A stretch of DNA of 64,000 nt, taken from the NCBI GenBank assembly GCA_046349635.1, contig JAXMBX010000001.1:186001-250000 (forward strand), written 5' to 3'. The notes under the pieces were generated by a model. It ran no database searches. It had not been told where the DNA came from and saw nothing but the letters and a program-made list of their open reading frames with translations. Each line of letters starts with the position of its first letter. The stretch's first letter is position 1. Positions 62,513-64,000 of the stretch are shown here, in pieces. Position numbers and translations under genes: made by a program. The DNA comes from JAXMBX01 sp046349635 (lineage in GTDB: Bacteria > Planctomycetota > Planctomycetia > Planctomycetales > Planctomycetaceae).

Positions 62513-64000
62513 ATGATTGCAACAAGAACGTCAAACGATTCCGCTCCGGCAGAACAATTCCACACCGTACAGGTCAATGCCATCCGCCTGGGGGCGACTC
62601 TACGGATGCCTATTTCAGATGAACGGGGAGTCCTCCTGCTCTCCGCGGGTCAGAAGATCACGACGGAGTTTTACGACCGCCTCATTGCGAGGCAGATCGA
62701 ATCTCTCCGAGTCCATGAGCAGGATCTTCCATTTGTCATGGCCGGTTACGCCCAGGGGACTGCCGAAGATGGAATCCAACGCCGCTCCGGAATCGTGAAT
62801 ACCGAGGAGAATCGGGGCACCCGCGCGCTCGATCGCCTGCTGCAGGATCCGAAGACTCTTTCCCTTCCGCCCCAGGGAAAACCCTTCGCCGATCAGGTGG
62901 CTCCGCCACCCCGCGAAAACTACTCTGAAGAGACGCGTGAGCAGTTTATCGAGCATCAGGAGCAATCCGTCGAACACGTGCAGGATGTCTTTCACAAGCT
63001 CATCACCGGCTCCGGGCTGGATCTGAATGCCCTTTCGTCCATCACCGATCAGGCTTTGCACGATCTGACGCAGGATTGTGATCTGTTTGCATCCCTCGGC
63101 CTCAACCCTCTCTCCAGGGATTATCCCGCGCGTCACGCCCTGCATACGACAATGCTGGGAGTTTCCATCGGCATGCACCTCAATCTCGACCACACCACGC
63201 TTCGCGAACTCGCGGTCGGTTGCATGATTCATGATGCCGGCATGCTCAAGATCGATCAGCATGTCTGTCAGGCACCCCGGGAACTCAACCGTCTTGAATT
63301 TCTGGAGATCACCAAACACCCGGTCCGCATCTTCGATATGGTCCGCGAAATCGAGCAGATCTCCAACCGCTCCGCGTTCATTGCCTATCAAATGCACGAA
63401 CGGAATGACGGCTCAGGCTATCCCCGCGGACGGCAGGGAATGCAGATTCATTTTCTCTCGAAGGTCGCCGCCGTCGCGGATGTCTACTCCGCTCTCGTAA
63501 CGTCCCGCTCCCATCGTCCGGCCTTGCAACCGCATTTTGCCATCGAACGGGTCGTCGCCATGGGGAACGATGGAGTCCTCGACCCCTCCGCGATTCGAGC
63601 GTTGCTGGAAACAACCTCGATGTATCCCATCGGGTCTTATGTCCTGCTCAGTGATGACCGTGTCGCACGCACGATCCGATCCAACGGCCGCGAATTCGAT
63701 TCCCCCGTCGTCGAGGCCTGGAAACCTGGAGAGCTGAATCACCCCCCTGAGGTCATAGACCTCCTCACCGTTGATGATGTTTACATTATTTGTGCGATCC
63801 CACGGCTCGATTGCGATATTCGCCGTTACAAGTCAGAAGGGGAAAAACCGGCCAATACCGTCCTGCAACTGCTCGATCTGGTGGATCTTGCCGATCGCTG
63901 CCTTCCAGATGAAATTAAGAAGCAGCGTGCTACCCCACGCTTCAACTACCGTCAACCCGTGACCCTCTTTTATCCGCAAGAGCCCGATTCCGATCAGATG
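62513..64000 (+). CDS. HD-GYP domain protein with C-terminal PilZ-like start (partial)
   Basis: The frame is open from ATG 62513 to the window edge (496 codons), so the end is missing. An N-terminal domain of about 190 residues is followed by HD-GYP: ARHALHTTMLGVSIG (His near 207), IHDAGML (the HD pair near 239), a KHPVRI segment and the GYP box HERNDGSGYPRG near 302. HD-GYP proteins hydrolyse cyclic di-GMP. The last visible residues (PRFNYRQPVTLFYPQEPDSDQM) look like the opening of a PilZ domain, which would give an enzyme with its own c-di-GMP-binding tail. Cytosolic. Confidence 0.85.
   Translation, partial: MIATRTSNDSAPAEQFHTVQVNAIRLGATLRMPISDERGVLLLSAGQKITTEFYDRLIARQIESLRVHEQDLPFVMAGYAQGTAEDGIQRRSGIVNTEENRGTRALDRLLQDPKTLSLPPQGKPFADQVAPPPRENYSEETREQFIEHQEQSVEHVQDVFHKLITGSGLDLNALSSITDQALHDLTQDCDLFASLGLNPLSRDYPARHALHTTMLGVSIGMHLNLDHTTLRELAVGCMIHDAGMLKIDQHVCQAPRELNRLEFLEITKHPVRIFDMVREIEQISNRSAFIAYQMHERNDGSGYPRGRQGMQIHFLSKVAAVADVYSALVTSRSHRPALQPHFAIERVVAMGNDGVLDPSAIRALLETTSMYPIGSYVLLSDDRVARTIRSNGREFDSPVVEAWKPGELNHPPEVIDLLTVDDVYIICAIPRLDCDIRRYKSEGEKPANTVLQLLDLVDLADRCLPDEIKKQRATPRFNYRQPVTLFYPQEPDSDQM

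Noticed and set aside
1..64000. CRISPR array, transposase, integrase, rRNA
   Set aside because: No regularly spaced repeats and no recombinase or rRNA sequence were seen. No convincing tRNA either, though small RNA genes can be missed by eye.

Overview
The window looks like chromosomal DNA from a planctomycete (order Planctomycetales, probably Planctomycetaceae-like). The main evidence is two pairs of genes encoding a PSCyt1/DUF1549/DUF1553 protein next to a Tat-exported DUF1501 protein, several Tat or Sec exported proteins typical of that phylum, a large lysine/serine/proline-rich membrane protein beside vWA proteins, and many small lineage-restricted secreted proteins. Genus cannot be set from sequence reading alone.

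Layout. 0-4 kb: end of a phosphohexomutase gene, an inositol-3-phosphate synthase and, convergent to it, a broken exported alpha/beta hydrolase; a REP-like hairpin lies at their facing 3' ends. 4-7.5 kb: a Gfo/Idh/MocA-like protein with a membrane tail, and an OmpR-type response regulator/histidine kinase pair. 7.9-11.1 kb: two candidate inorganic-anion transporters, SbtA-like and SulP/BicA-like. 11.2-14.5 kb: an accessory cassette of small membrane proteins, lipoproteins and a papain-like peptidase, with a near-perfect parS centromere site inside its last gene. 14.7-18 kb: class II aldolase, a lipoprotein, and a Trm112-like protein next to an exported methyltransferase. 18.2-30.9 kb: a same-strand run with PSCyt1 and DUF1501 proteins, a KDG-kinase-like sugar kinase, a degenerate NtrC-type regulator, exported hydrolases, a flavoprotein and a DMT transporter; five of these genes are interrupted. 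30.9-36.6 kb: FAD/Fe-S oxidoreductase, thyX behind a structured leader, and a CNNM/CorC protein. 36.8-40.8 kb: second DUF1501/PSCyt1 pair. 41.1-43.5 kb: three paralogous exported Gly/Tyr-rich proteins sharing promoter and leader elements. 43.7-47.2 kb: MOSC, Tsr3/DTW-like, coiled-coil, zinc-ribbon and methyltransferase genes. 47.2-56.9 kb: a three-gene membrane complex operon (BatA-like vWA, vWA/amidotransferase-like and a 1526-residue DUF4175-like protein). 57-64 kb: Rrf2 regulator with a DUF3365 haem protein, YdjM-like hydrolase, IMPase, LarA-like protein, PilZ protein and a partial HD-GYP-PilZ protein.

Functional links that can be read: inositol synthesis (synthase at 0.3 kb, phosphatase-family gene at 59 kb), bicarbonate-type uptake (SbtA plus SulP), nitric oxide or redox sensing (Rrf2 plus haem protein) and c-di-GMP turnover or response (HD-GYP, PilZ).

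Caution on quality: at least seven otherwise conserved genes are interrupted by single-base or two-base losses, mostly in short G/C runs, plus one in-frame TAG. This pattern fits sequencing error at least as well as gene decay, so the genes marked pseudogene may be intact in the organism.
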